This document shows positions 52,806 through 62,638 of a DNA stretch of 64,000 nucleotides, piece after piece. The DNA lies in NCBI RefSeq assembly GCF_004358095.2, contig NZ_SMZJ02000007.1, positions 1 to 64,000 on the forward strand. Direction: 5' to 3'. The position numbers were made by a program, and so were the translations under genes. Below the pieces are notes generated by a model. That model saw only the letters and a list, made by a program, of their open reading frames with translations, was not told the DNA's origin and searched no databases. Origin of the DNA: Seonamhaeicola sediminis (GTDB lineage: Bacteria; Bacteroidota; Bacteroidia; Flavobacteriales; Flavobacteriaceae). How positions within the stretch are numbered: position 1 is the first letter of the stretch; the number at the start of each line of letters is the position of its first letter.

Positions 52806-53915
52806 GTGATAAAATTACACGACAAATATTTTAAACCTTTTATTTCTGCAGTACAAATTGAAAAGGCTATCGATAGGTTGGTTGAAGAAATTTCTACTGA
52901 TTTAGGTGATGAAATTCCAGTATTTGTGGGTATTTTAAATGGGTCTTTTATGCTAACAAGCGATTTTGTGAAGAAGTACCCAAAACCGTGTGAAGTTACT
53001 TTTATTAAACTAGCCTCATACGAAGGCTTGAAATCCTCTGAAGATATTCAGCGTTTGATAGGACTTACACAAGATCTTACAGAAAGAACGGTTATTATTC
53101 TTGAAGATATTATAGATACAGGAAAAACGTTGGCAGAAGTGCATAGGATTTTTAAGAATGAAAAAGTAAAAACTCTTAAAATAGCAACACTTTTTTACAA
53201 ACCCGAAGCTTATAAAAAAGACTTTAAATTACATTATGTAGGTATTGAAATTCCTGATAAATTCATAGTTGGATACGGATTAGATTACAATAATTTAGGA
53301 AGGGATTTACCAGAAGTATATCAAATAAAAGAAACGCAACACATGACAAACTTAGTGCTATTTGGCCCTCCAGGAGCTGGAAAAGGAACGCAAGCAGAAT
53401 TTTTAAAAGGAAAGTATAATCTGGTACACATCTCTACTGGTGATGTTTTTAGGTATAATATTAAAAATGAAACCGCTCTAGGGATGTTAGCAAAATCTTA
53501 TATTGATAAAGGTGAACTAGTTCCTGATCAAGTAACTATTGATATGTTAAACGCTGAAGTTGAAAAGAATACCGATGCCAACGGGTTTATTTTTGACGGA
53601 TTTCCACGTACCAATGCCCAAGCAAAAGCATTAGATGAATTAATGGATAGTAAAGACTCAGCTATCAATGCTATGATTGCTCTGGAGGTTGATGATGAAG
53701 TATTGGTTAAACGTTTGCTGGAAAGAGGTAAAACTAGTGGGAGAGCTGATGATGCCAATGAGTCAATTATTAGAAACAGAATTAAAGAATACTATAATAA
53801 AACAGCTATCTTAAAAGATTACTATTCTGCCCAAAGTAAATATTACGGTGTTGATGGTGTAGGGAGCATTGAAGACATTACAGTGCGTTTAAGTAAGGTA
53901 ATTGATTCATTATAG
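52806..53915 (+). CDS. Hypoxanthine phosphoribosyltransferase-adenylate kinase fusion
   Basis: About 369 aa in one frame. The N-terminal phosphoribosyltransferase domain (residues 1-170) has VFVGILNGSFMLTSDF and the PRPP loop VIILEDIIDTGKTLAEV. The C-terminal adenylate kinase domain (from about residue 180) has LVLFGPPGAGKGTQ, DGFPRTNAQA and a short lid (RGKTSGRADDANESIIRNR) without zinc Cys. I start at GTG 52806, because the ATG at 52773 lies beside a TATCTTTG promoter box (52778-52785). An internal ATG at 53343 could also start a separate kinase. The fusion joins purine salvage to nucleotide phosphorylation. Confidence 0.9.
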   Translation: MIKLHDKYFKPFISAVQIEKAIDRLVEEISTDLGDEIPVFVGILNGSFMLTSDFVKKYPKPCEVTFIKLASYEGLKSSEDIQRLIGLTQDLTERTVIILEDIIDTGKTLAEVHRIFKNEKVKTLKIATLFYKPEAYKKDFKLHYVGIEIPDKFIVGYGLDYNNLGRDLPEVYQIKETQHMTNLVLFGPPGAGKGTQAEFLKGKYNLVHISTGDVFRYNIKNETALGMLAKSYIDKGELVPDQVTIDMLNAEVEKNTDANGFIFDGFPRTNAQAKALDELMDSKDSAINAMIALEVDDEVLVKRLLERGKTSGRADDANESIIRNRIKEYYNKTAILKDYYSAQSKYYGVDGVGSIEDITVRLSKVIDSL

Positions 53916-53985
53916 TTGAGACGTTTATTTGTTTAGCTGTTAAGTTGCAACTAAACGGCTTAACGAATAACAAATAAACATAAAA

Positions 53986-54984
53986 ATGACTGAAGGGAAT
54001 TTTGTTGATTATGTAAAAGTCTATGTGTCATCTGGTAACGGAGGTAAAGGGTCTGCGCACTTACATAGAGAAAAGTATATTGCCAAGGGTGGACCTGATG
54101 GGGGTGATGGTGGCCGCGGCGGTCATGTGATAATTCGGGGTAACACCAACATGTGGACCTTATATCATTTAAAATTTAAAAAACATTTTAGAGCAGGTCA
54201 TGGTGGTCATGGTGGCAGTAGTAGAAGTACTGGTGCCGATGGAGAAGATATCTACATTGATGTGCCTTTGGGAACGGTTGTTCGAGATACCGAAAGCAAC
54301 CATATTCTGTTTGAAATTACTGAAGACCAAGAAGAAAAAATTATAGCTGAAGGAGGAAAAGGTGGCTTGGGAAACTGGAATTTTAAGACAGCAACAAACC
54401 AAACACCGCGTTATGCACAACCTGGTTTACCACTTGAAGAAAAGCATATTACTTTAGAGTTGAAAGTATTAGCCGATGTTGGTTTGGTTGGTTTTCCAAA
54501 TGCTGGTAAATCTACTTTGCTTTCAGTGATAACATCTGCTAAACCCAAAATTGCCGATTACGAATTCACCACTTTAAAACCCAATTTAGGAATTGTTGAA
54601 TATCGTGATTTTCAAACTTTTGTAATGGCTGATATTCCTGGTATTATTGAAGGTGCTTCTGAAGGAAAGGGTTTAGGGCATTATTTTTTACGTCATATTG
54701 AACGTAACTCGGTACTTTTATTTTTAATTCCTGCCGATGCTGATAATATTAAAAAGCAGTATGATATTCTTCTAGATGAACTAAGACGTTACAATCCAGA
54801 AATGCTCGATAAAGAACGACTCATAGCCATATCTAAAAGTGACATGCTAGATGATGAGTTAAAAGCAGAACTTAAAAAAGAACTTGACAAAGAACTACCC
54901 ATAAAATACCTTTTTATTTCCTCAGTAGCACAGCAAGGTATGATACCACTTAAAGATGCTTTGTGGAACATGTTGAATGCCTAG
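53986..54984 (+). CDS. obgE: Obg-family GTPase ObgE/CgtA
   Basis: 332-aa ribosome-assembly GTPase. The glycine-rich Obg fold spans residues 1-155 ([30 protein letters not shown]) and the G domain shows G1 [13 protein letters not shown]3 [12 protein letters not shown] and G4 SKSD. No C-terminal OCT extension is visible. It lies 70 bp after the fusion gene, as adk-obg pairs often do. Confidence 0.95.
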   Translation: MTEGNFVDYVKVYVSSGNGGKGSAHLHREKYIAKGGPDGGDGGRGGHVIIRGNTNMWTLYHLKFKKHFRAGHGGHGGSSRSTGADGEDIYIDVPLGTVVRDTESNHILFEITEDQEEKIIAEGGKGGLGNWNFKTATNQTPRYAQPGLPLEEKHITLELKVLADVGLVGFPNAGKSTLLSVITSAKPKIADYEFTTLKPNLGIVEYRDFQTFVMADIPGIIEGASEGKGLGHYFLRHIERNSVLLFLIPADADNIKKQYDILLDELRRYNPEMLDKERLIAISKSDMLDDELKAELKKELDKELPIKYLFISSVAQQGMIPLKDALWNMLNA

Positions 54985-55046
54985 TATTTTAAGCTTTTCT
55001 ATTTGGCAGTATTTTTTGAGTACCTTTAATGAAAAATTTGCTTCAA

Positions 55047-55571
55047 ATGAAATCATTAAAACTCATATTATTTGCTTTACTCCTAGTTGGTTGTGCTCCC
55101 ATTCGTGTAAATTACGATTTTGATAGAACTACCAATTTTTCCAAGTACAAAACCTATCAGTATTACGGTGATATGAAAACGGGTTTAAGTGAATTGGACA
55201 CTAAGCGCTTGTTGGATGCTATAGATTCAAAAATGAACACTTTGGGATTTGAAATTTCTGAAACGCCAGATTTTTTAATAGACATTAGAAGTACGGAGTT
55301 TCAAGGAGCACCAAGGAACACTGTTGGTGTTGGTTTAGGAGGTGGCGGGCGTAATGTTGGTGGAGGGATTTCAGTTGGTATACCTGTTGGACAGTCTAAT
55401 GTAAATAGGCAAATTACTATTGACTTTGTTGATGAAAAGGGTAAAGGTTTGTTTTGGCAAGCGGTTAGTGAATCTAGTTTTAATCCTAATGCTTCTCCTG
55501 AGAATAGGGAGGCTCGTTTAAAAGCTGTCGTTGAGAAAGTGTTGGCTAAATTTCCTCCCAAGAAAAGTTAA
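55047..55571 (+). CDS. DUF4136 lipoprotein
   Basis: 174 aa from ATG 55047. A lipoprotein signal with lipobox LLVGC (Cys near residue 15) leads to a DUF4136 domain (YDFDRTTNFSKYKTYQYYG...) with a Gly-rich central loop (GVGLGGGGRNVGGGISVGIPVG). The ATG at 55029 would add six residues. Its function is not known; the protein is probably on the outer or inner membrane surface. Confidence 0.85.
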   Translation: MKSLKLILFALLLVGCAPIRVNYDFDRTTNFSKYKTYQYYGDMKTGLSELDTKRLLDAIDSKMNTLGFEISETPDFLIDIRSTEFQGAPRNTVGVGLGGGGRNVGGGISVGIPVGQSNVNRQITIDFVDEKGKGLFWQAVSESSFNPNASPENREARLKAVVEKVLAKFPPKKS

Positions 55572-55646
55572 CTTGATTATATCCTAAGTATTTATATTTT
55601 TATGGATTAAATGAATTAGTATCTATGATTGGTTCAAATTATTTTT

Positions 55647-56627
55647 ATGCAAGACTTTAAAATTATCAGGTATTCTAAAGAGTATTCTAGTATTTGGAAT
55701 GATTTTGTTTCAAAATCTAAGAACGCAACATTCTTGTTTTATAGAGATTTTATGGAATACCACAATGATAGATTCGAAGATTATTCATTATTGGTTTTTA
55801 AGAAAGACAAATTAATAGCTGTTTTACCTGCCAATATTTCAGAAGATAAAGTATTGTATTCTCATCAGGGTTTGAGTTATGGAGGGTTTATCTTGCCAGA
55901 AGATATAAAGTTTGAAATTGTATTATTTGCCTTTGCAGAAATTTTAAAACACTTACACCGTAAGGGTATCGATGTTATAGAATTAAAAATAACACCTTCA
56001 ATTTATACAACACTACCTTGTGATGAAATAAAGTATTTGATGTTTATACTAAATGCTAGATTGATTAGGCGAGATATATTGTCTGTCATAAATTTAAAAG
56101 AAAAGTTTAAAATTTCTAGAAACAGGGAAGAAGGTATTAATAGAGGAAAAAAGCATAATTTAATTATTAAAGAAGAAAATACTTTTAACTTGTTTTGGAA
56201 TTATATTTTAATTAAGAACTTAAAGGAAAAACATGGTACTTCACCAGTACATAGCTTAAATGAAATAACTTTATTAAAAAAGCGTTTTCCAAATAATATA
56301 AGGCAGTTTAATGTATATCACAATGATGAGATTGTTGCTGGAACAACAATTTTTGAATCGAAATACGTAGCACATTCTCAATATATTTCAGGGAACCATC
56401 ATAAAAATGTTTTGGGGAGTTTAGATTTTTTACACCATCACTTAATTAGTGAGGTGTTTAATAATAAGGTGTATTTTGATTTTGGGACATCTAATGAAAA
56501 TAATGGTTTACATATTAATAAAGGTTTGCAGTTTTGGAAAGAAGGTTTTGGGGCAAGATCACTGACTCAAGATTTTTATGAAGTTGAAACTAAAAATTAC
56601 AAGTTATTAGAGAATATCATGATATGA
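55647..56627 (+). CDS. GNAT/FemAB-like acyltransferase
   Basis: 326-aa protein of the acetyltransferase superfamily (FemAB/BioF2-like, two GNAT folds). It begins with [39 protein letters not shown] and has the second-domain strand [13 protein letters not shown]. It overlaps the aminotransferase gene by 4 nt and opens the polysaccharide cluster. It may N-acylate the amino sugar made by the next gene; that is inference. I start at ATG 55647. Confidence 0.75.
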   Translation: MQDFKIIRYSKEYSSIWNDFVSKSKNATFLFYRDFMEYHNDRFEDYSLLVFKKDKLIAVLPANISEDKVLYSHQGLSYGGFILPEDIKFEIVLFAFAEILKHLHRKGIDVIELKITPSIYTTLPCDEIKYLMFILNARLIRRDILSVINLKEKFKISRNREEGINRGKKHNLIIKEENTFNLFWNYILIKNLKEKHGTSPVHSLNEITLLKKRFPNNIRQFNVYHNDEIVAGTTIFESKYVAHSQYISGNHHKNVLGSLDFLHHHLISEVFNNKVYFDFGTSNENNGLHINKGLQFWKEGFGARSLTQDFYEVETKNYKLLENIMI

Positions 56628-57727
56628 TAAAGTTTTTAGATTTAAAGAAAATTAATAAAAGATATGAAGACGAATTTAAAGATGCTTTTAGTAATTTTTT
56701 AGATAGTGGTCAATACATACTAGGTAACCAAGTTTTGAAATTTGAAGAAGCTTTTGCTTCCTTTTGTGGTACAAGATATTGTGTTGGAGTTAGTAATGGA
56801 TTAGATGCTTTAACATTAATTTTTAAGTCTTACATAGAACTTGGAAGGCTGAAGCATGGTGATAGAGTATTTGTGCCAGCAAATACCTACATAGCATCAA
56901 TTTTGGCCATAATAGACGCAGGTCTTGAACCTGTTTTGGTCGAACCTCGCTTAGATTCGTTTAATGTTAACCCTCTTGAATTAGAGAAACATATGGCGGA
57001 TAATGTGAAAGCCATTTTGGTAGTACATTTATATGGGCAATTATGCGAAATGAATGCTTTACAAAATATTGCAAAAGCAAAAGACTTAATTATTATTGAG
57101 GACGCTGCACAAGCTCACGGAGCAAAAGATTTAGAACTAAATAAAAAGGCTGGTAATTTAGGAGATGCTGCGGCATTTAGTTTTTATCCAACTAAAAACT
57201 TAGGTGCATTAGGAGATGCTGGAGCTGTAACTACTAATGATTATAAATTGGCAAAAACTATTAGAAAGCTTCGAAATTATGGAAGAGAAGGAAGGAATAC
57301 AAATGATATGCTTGGTAGGAATAACAGGCTAGATGAAATTCAAGCTACATTTTTATATATTAAATTGCAGTACCTAGAAGTCGAAAATAATAGAAGACGT
57401 GAGATTGCAGTTCGCTATCTAAATGAAATAAAAAACGAAAAAATCACATTGCCTTATTGGAATGGTAGTGAAAACCATGTGTTTTATGTTTTTTCTATTA
57501 AAACTGAAAAAAGGAAGATGTTACAAGACTACCTAAGGAAAAATGGTATAGAGACACTCATTTTTTATCCAATTGCACCTCACAAACAAGATGTTTTTAA
57601 GGAATGGAATAACTTGTCTTTTCCTGTTACTGAACAAATACATAACGAGGTTATTAGTATACCCTTAAATGCTTATCTTATTGAAGATGATGTCACTAAA
57701 ATTATTGAAAAGCTTAACAAATATTAG
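56624..57727 (+). CDS. DegT/DnrJ-family sugar aminotransferase (FdtB-like)
   Basis: 367-aa PLP-dependent aminotransferase that converts a keto-sugar nucleotide to an amino sugar. The PLP Lys is in [18 protein letters not shown] near residue 188; the N-terminal [12 protein letters not shown] and [11 protein letters not shown] are family landmarks. With the FdtA-like ketoisomerase at 62231 it would fit dTDP-3-amino-3,6-dideoxy-hexose (Fuc3N or Qui3N) synthesis. The upstream overlap with the acyltransferase gene supports co-translation. Confidence 0.9.
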   Translation: MIKFLDLKKINKRYEDEFKDAFSNFLDSGQYILGNQVLKFEEAFASFCGTRYCVGVSNGLDALTLIFKSYIELGRLKHGDRVFVPANTYIASILAIIDAGLEPVLVEPRLDSFNVNPLELEKHMADNVKAILVVHLYGQLCEMNALQNIAKAKDLIIIEDAAQAHGAKDLELNKKAGNLGDAAAFSFYPTKNLGALGDAGAVTTNDYKLAKTIRKLRNYGREGRNTNDMLGRNNRLDEIQATFLYIKLQYLEVENNRRREIAVRYLNEIKNEKITLPYWNGSENHVFYVFSIKTEKRKMLQDYLRKNGIETLIFYPIAPHKQDVFKEWNNLSFPVTEQIHNEVISIPLNAYLIEDDVTKIIEKLNKY

Positions 57728-57764
57728 GATATTGGTTAATAGGTCTAAATTAGAAACTTTATAA

Positions 57765-58763
57765 ATGGATATTATAATAAAATCTTTTAATAGGGTTTAT
57801 TATTTAGATAGGTGTCTTCATAGTATATTTCTTTATTTACAAAATTTTAAAGGTGAAATTTATATTTTAGATGATGGTTCACCACAAATATATTTAGATA
57901 AAATACAATTAAAATTCCCTGGCATAGTAATTTTAAAGTCTCCAAACTATGAAGAGAAGTCAAAAGCAATTTTAGATAAAACCTTTAATTTTCCTAGTAC
58001 TATTCCTTCTAAATTTTGGTATGAAAGTGTATTAGATCTTTCGGATTATTTTATGGTCTTAGAAGATGATATGTGGTTTACTGAAAATTGTGATGTGTCC
58101 GAATTAAATGATATTTGTAAAAATGAAAATTTAGCACTTCTTAAGTTATTTTGGGTGTCAAACCCTAAAACTGTTGGCAGTAATATTGTTAAAAGAAATA
58201 GAGGTATTGAAGTTTATAATCCTGATTTGAAATCTAGAAGCCCAAAATTTTTCAAATACATTTATATGAAATACAATCCGATTTGGAGAGGCATTTTGAG
58301 TTTGTTTAGATTATATACAAAAGAAAGTGAATTACAGTATTACACTATCTATTCTGTGGCAGGAGCTGTTTTTAAAAAAGATTATTATCTGAGTATTTGG
58401 GATGATGCCTATGCTATTGTAGACGAAAAACAACAATTGCTCAATGCTGTTCAATATTATAATAAGTTTAATGTAGCTTTTGCAAAAGTTAATAAAGAAG
58501 TTTTAAAAACTGGGTTTATGTCTTCTGCTACTTTAAAATATCACTATCCCGACTTTTCAATACTTGATTTTAATTGTATGCTAAACGAGTATTGGCTTAG
58601 AAATGATAATGCATTTAACAACAATCTTAGTTTAGACTTAGATACAAATGAAATAATAAACATTTTACATTCGTATGATAAACCAGAAGCTTATATTTTA
58701 CAATGGCTAGATTGGGTGAATAGTTTTAAAGCACAATTTAGAAAAATTGGGTGTAATATATAA
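57765..58763 (+). CDS. GT-A-like glycosyltransferase, hypothetical
   Basis: 332-aa protein with glycosyltransferase-A features: MDIIIKSFNRVYYLDRCLHSI, IYILDDGSP and a metal-site-like LEDDMWF. It matches the GT2-like fold weakly and the acceptor is unknown. The flippase gene follows directly (TAA then ATG). Confidence 0.7.
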   Translation: MDIIIKSFNRVYYLDRCLHSIFLYLQNFKGEIYILDDGSPQIYLDKIQLKFPGIVILKSPNYEEKSKAILDKTFNFPSTIPSKFWYESVLDLSDYFMVLEDDMWFTENCDVSELNDICKNENLALLKLFWVSNPKTVGSNIVKRNRGIEVYNPDLKSRSPKFFKYIYMKYNPIWRGILSLFRLYTKESELQYYTIYSVAGAVFKKDYYLSIWDDAYAIVDEKQQLLNAVQYYNKFNVAFAKVNKEVLKTGFMSSATLKYHYPDFSILDFNCMLNEYWLRNDNAFNNNLSLDLDTNEIINILHSYDKPEAYILQWLDWVNSFKAQFRKIGCNI

Positions 58764-60209
58764 ATGAAAGAAAAGAGTTTTCATAAAACAATTGCTAAAA
58801 ATACAGGGCTATTTGGTATTTCACATATTACTAGGGCAATAGTGCGTATAATATCCAATAAGGTAGCTGCAATTTTTCTGGGGCCAATTGGTATTGGAAT
58901 TATAGGCTTGTTGGAAAATGTGCTATCCTTAATATATAGCATAACAAATTTTGGGATCGCAGAAAGTAGTGTAAGAGAAATTGCTATAGCTGATCAGGAT
59001 AGAAGTGAGAAAAAATCTAGACAACTAATTACAATAGTTTATAAATGGGCTTTTGCAACAGGGTTATTGGGTTTAACAGTTTTCTTAATCTTTTCTAAGC
59101 AGATTAGTGACGTTGTTTTTGAAAGTCAATCGGAACTTTTATGGTTTATTTGCTTGGGATCTTATTTCTTATTTACCTCTATTGCAAATGTTAGAATAGC
59201 CGTATTAAAAGCTAAGAAGAAAGTGGGCTTAATGGTGAAGTATAATATTTTTACAGCAATTTTATCTTCAATTATATCTGTAGCTGGGTATTATTTTTTT
59301 GGTATAAGAGGTATTTTACCTGTTGTTATAGCGACCTCTTTGATAAACCTTTTATTAAGCCTCTATTTTACAAAAAGTATTCAAGTTTCAAGTTCAGCTA
59401 TTGGCATCAAGCAAACTTTTAAAGATGGAATACCAATGGCTAAATTAGGGCTTCTATTATCAGTAGGTGTAATTTTTGGTCAAATATGCTTTTATGTGAT
59501 TAGATGGTTTTTAAAAACCTATTATTCTTTTGAAACACTTGGTGTTTATCAAGTTAGTAATACAGTTTTAGTAGGTTACTTAGGGATGGTTTTTGCAGCA
59601 ATGTCTAACGATTTTTACCCTAGGCTTTGTAATTATGAAAACAATAAAACGTACTTTGATGATTTAATAAATGACCAAACCGAATTTGCTTTGTTAATTG
59701 TTGTGCCTGCCGTATTGGTGTTATATTTAATAGCACCTTTTTTAATTGGTTTATTATACTCTTCAGAATTTTTGAATGTTTTAGATATTTTAAAAGTAGG
59801 GTTACTAGGTATAACTTTAAGGGCAATAGTATGGCCTATTGGCTATATCCCCTTAATAAAAGGAAATAAGCCCCTTTTTTTAAAACAAAATTTACTAGGT
59901 GATATTGTAAATGTGGTAGCTTCTGTAGTTTTGTTTTATTATTTAGGGTTGGTAGGTTTGGGAATAGCCATGGTTACTATGTTTTTTGTTTCGGGTGTTT
60001 ATAATTATTACGTAGCCAGGGTATACTATGATTTCAAATTTAGACCCAAGACTTTAAAGATAATTTTAGTTTCTTTATTGCTTTCTATTACAGCTATGGT
60101 AGTAGTACTATTTTCAGAATTTAAAAACTTTAATTATTTGATAATTATACTTTTTATAATTTCAGCCTTTTATTCTTTGGCTTATTTAAAGAAATCGCTT
60201 TTTTACTAA
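58764..60209 (+). CDS. Wzx-type polysaccharide flippase
   Basis: 481-aa membrane protein of the MATE/oligosaccharide exporter family, with about 12-14 hydrophobic helices (GPIGIGIIGLLENVLSLIYS, YIFLKSIQVSSS-like loops, LLIVVPAVLVLYLIAPFLIGLLY). It would move undecaprenyl-linked repeat units across the inner membrane. It begins directly after the preceding stop. No polymerase (Wzy) was seen in this window. Confidence 0.87.
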   Translation: MKEKSFHKTIAKNTGLFGISHITRAIVRIISNKVAAIFLGPIGIGIIGLLENVLSLIYSITNFGIAESSVREIAIADQDRSEKKSRQLITIVYKWAFATGLLGLTVFLIFSKQISDVVFESQSELLWFICLGSYFLFTSIANVRIAVLKAKKKVGLMVKYNIFTAILSSIISVAGYYFFGIRGILPVVIATSLINLLLSLYFTKSIQVSSSAIGIKQTFKDGIPMAKLGLLLSVGVIFGQICFYVIRWFLKTYYSFETLGVYQVSNTVLVGYLGMVFAAMSNDFYPRLCNYENNKTYFDDLINDQTEFALLIVVPAVLVLYLIAPFLIGLLYSSEFLNVLDILKVGLLGITLRAIVWPIGYIPLIKGNKPLFLKQNLLGDIVNVVASVVLFYYLGLVGLGIAMVTMFFVSGVYNYYVARVYYDFKFRPKTLKIILVSLLLSITAMVVVLFSEFKNFNYLIIILFIISAFYSLAYLKKSLFY

Positions 60210-60212
60210 AAT

Positions 60213-61088
60213 TTAGATACTTTTCATTATAGCTTTCAATCCTATAAATAATAATTTGAAAAATAGAATAAACTCTCTAGCTCTTAACAAAACAAACATT
60301 TCTGAATAAACTCTATTTAACATAATTCTGTATTCATCTTTTGATGTGTTTAGATTAAGCATTTTTTCATAAATTTTGAGAGTAGAACAATGAAGTTTAT
60401 GTGTTAGTTTATTTTTCTTATAGAAATAGTTTGCTGTCAAAGAATTTGGTAATTCTCTTTTTTTAGCTAATACTAATGGAATATATTGAAAGCTATAATT
60501 TCTAGAAACCCTTGTCCAAAAATCTAAATCTTCATAAACTAGGTTCTCATCATATTGTCCTACAGATTCAAAAATATTTTTTTTAATCATAGCGGCTACA
60601 GAACATATTTTTGTAGTTCTGCCAATTATCATTTTATAAATATCTCCACTTTCAGGAAATTCGTCGGTTTGATAGTAAGTGGAAATAAAGTTTTTGTTTT
60701 CATCTATTAAATCTATATTAGCATATACTATTGCTAAATTTTCATACTTAGAAGATTCGAAAGCTTTTATTTGTTCTTCAATACAATTTTCTAACAAAAT
60801 ATCATCTGCAGCTAAATCAATGATATATTCTCCAGTCACATACTCAAAAGCTTTATTAAATGTCTTTGTGCTTCCTTTATTTTTAGAGTTCTTAATAAAG
60901 ATAATGTTTTGGTTTGCCTCTAACCATTCATTTATAACGCTTACTGAATTGTCTGTACTAAAGTCATCATTAATTATTAGTTGAATATTAGGATAAGATT
61001 GATTAATTATAGAGTTTAATGCATCAAGAACATAATTTTCATGATTATAGCATGTACAAATTACAGATACTTGAGGAGTGTCTAACAT
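60213..61088 (-). CDS. Family 2 glycosyltransferase
   Basis: 291-aa GT2: VSVICTCYNHENYVLDALNSI, NDDFSTDNSVSVI, and DLAADDILLENC with the metal site at about residue 95, and a second acidic motif VYEDLDFWTRV. It is transcribed opposite to the flippase and to the next glycosyltransferase gene, so it is probably expressed from a promoter in the 61089-61139 gap. Confidence 0.88.
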   Translation of the reverse strand: MLDTPQVSVICTCYNHENYVLDALNSIINQSYPNIQLIINDDFSTDNSVSVINEWLEANQNIIFIKNSKNKGSTKTFNKAFEYVTGEYIIDLAADDILLENCIEEQIKAFESSKYENLAIVYANIDLIDENKNFISTYYQTDEFPESGDIYKMIIGRTTKICSVAAMIKKNIFESVGQYDENLVYEDLDFWTRVSRNYSFQYIPLVLAKKRELPNSLTANYFYKKNKLTHKLHCSTLKIYEKMLNLNTSKDEYRIMLNRVYSEMFVLLRAREFILFFKLLFIGLKAIMKSI

Positions 61089-61139
61089 CAGTAAGAACTA
61101 TGTTTTATATTTGTCACTAAAATAAACAAACAGTAAAGA

Positions 61140-62234
61140 TTGCAAAAGAAAAAGATAAAAATAGCAATTGTAGCTTATAATTTAGAAGTTGGAGGCTTGA
61201 CTCAGACAACAATTACTTTGTTTAATTTGCTAAGTGAAAGAGAAGAGTTTAAGGTAGAATTATTGCTTTTAGATTATTCAGAAGACACTAATTCAAATAA
61301 GTGGTATAGAAGTTTTAATGACAAATCCAATAAAGGTTATTTTTTTCGGAAAATTTCCAAGTACATTCGTTTTAAAAAGTATTTAAAAACAACAAGATTT
61401 GATTTTATAATAGATCAGCGCTATAGGTTAAATGCGGTTTCTGAAATATTTTTTTCAAAGTATTTATACACTAAAGAAAAAATTATTTACAATGTTCATA
61501 GTTCAAAATTGAGTACATATTTACCCAAATCAACATTGTTGTCAAATTTCCTATATAAAGATGCTTATAAAGTGGTTTGTTGTTCTCAGGGAATTAAGGC
61601 TTTAGTAGAAAAAAAATATGGACTGTCCAATGTAATATGTGTTTATAACTCTGTGGAATTAAATCACTCCAAAGAAGAAGAAAGTATTACATTGGATTAT
61701 AATTATATAGTTGCAGTAGGACGTGTAGAACCATTAAAGCAGTATGATAAATTAATAAGGGCTTATGCAAATTCAAAATTACCTGAGAATGATATTAAAC
61801 TAGTTTTAGTAGGTGACGGTTCGCAATTGAATGTTTGTAAAAGTATTTCTGAAAAATTAAATCTATCCGAATATGTTATTTTTATAGGTTTTGTTTCAAA
61901 CCCTAATTTTTATATGACCAATGCGAAATTCTTAGTTTTATGTAGTAAATATGAAGGGTTTCCAATGGTTCTTTTAGAGTCTCTAGCTTGTTCAACGCCA
62001 GTGGTTAGTTTCGATTTAATAGCTGGCCCTAACGAAGTTATTGAGCAAAATATAAATGGGATATTGGTTGAAAATCAGAATTTTGAAGGTTTAACAAAAG
62101 CTATGAACAAAATGATTGAAAATGCTGAATTAATAGATAAATGTAAAAAACAAGCTAGGAATAGCATTGAAAGGTTTTCAAATAATAAAATTCAAAAAGC
62201 TTGGTTTAAAATATTAAAAATTGATGAGCAATGA
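61140..62234 (+). CDS. Family 4 glycosyltransferase
   Basis: 364-aa GT-B retaining glycosyltransferase. The N-terminal motif is KIAIVAYNLEVGGLTQTTI; the C-terminal nucleotide-sugar site is VGRVEPLKQYDKLIRA, VLVGDGSQLN and EGFPMVLLESLACSTPVVSF. No ATG is close to the start; the only reasonable start is TTG 61140 (MQKKKIKIAIV), with TATATTTG at 61106-61113 as a possible -7 box. The cupin gene overlaps it by 4 nt. Confidence 0.88.
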   Translation: MQKKKIKIAIVAYNLEVGGLTQTTITLFNLLSEREEFKVELLLLDYSEDTNSNKWYRSFNDKSNKGYFFRKISKYIRFKKYLKTTRFDFIIDQRYRLNAVSEIFFSKYLYTKEKIIYNVHSSKLSTYLPKSTLLSNFLYKDAYKVVCCSQGIKALVEKKYGLSNVICVYNSVELNHSKEEESITLDYNYIVAVGRVEPLKQYDKLIRAYANSKLPENDIKLVLVGDGSQLNVCKSISEKLNLSEYVIFIGFVSNPNFYMTNAKFLVLCSKYEGFPMVLLESLACSTPVVSFDLIAGPNEVIEQNINGILVENQNFEGLTKAMNKMIENAELIDKCKKQARNSIERFSNNKIQKAWFKILKIDEQ

Positions 62235-62638
62235 CTATAGGAGAAAAAATTAAGATACCAAAGATTGAAGATTATAGAGGCAACCTCTCTGTCATAGAAA
62301 AGGATATTTTACCGTTTTCATTTAAACGTGTTTACTATTTATATGATGTTCCTGCAGGATCTGAACGAGGAGGGCATGCTCATATTGAACAGAAAGCTTT
62401 TTTAATAGCTTTATCTGGGAGTTTTGAAGTTGTGCTGAATAATGCTAGAGAGCAAGAAATTATTACGTTAAATAGACCATATGAAGGATTGCTAATTGAT
62501 AATGGTATATGGCGAGAGTTAAAAAATTTTTCTTCAGGAGCAGTTTGTCTCGTAGTAGCCTCTGACGTATTTAGTGAAGAGGACTATATAAGAGACTTCG
62601 ATACATTTAAAAACTATGATTTTAGTGGTAAACGGTAA
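62231..62638 (+). CDS. fdtA: Sugar 3,4-ketoisomerase, cupin (FdtA/QdtA family)
   Basis: 135-aa WxcM-like cupin that moves the keto group of dTDP-4-keto-6-deoxyglucose from C4 to C3. Features: DYRGNLSVIEKDILPFSFKRVYYLYDVPAGSERGGHAHIEQKAFLIALSGSFEVVL with conserved RGGHAH. It overlaps the upstream glycosyltransferase gene by 4 nt and the convergent glycosyltransferase gene by 17 nt. Which isomer it makes (Fdt or Qdt) cannot be told. Confidence 0.87.
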   Translation: MTIGEKIKIPKIEDYRGNLSVIEKDILPFSFKRVYYLYDVPAGSERGGHAHIEQKAFLIALSGSFEVVLNNAREQEIITLNRPYEGLLIDNGIWRELKNFSSGAVCLVVASDVFSEEDYIRDFDTFKNYDFSGKR

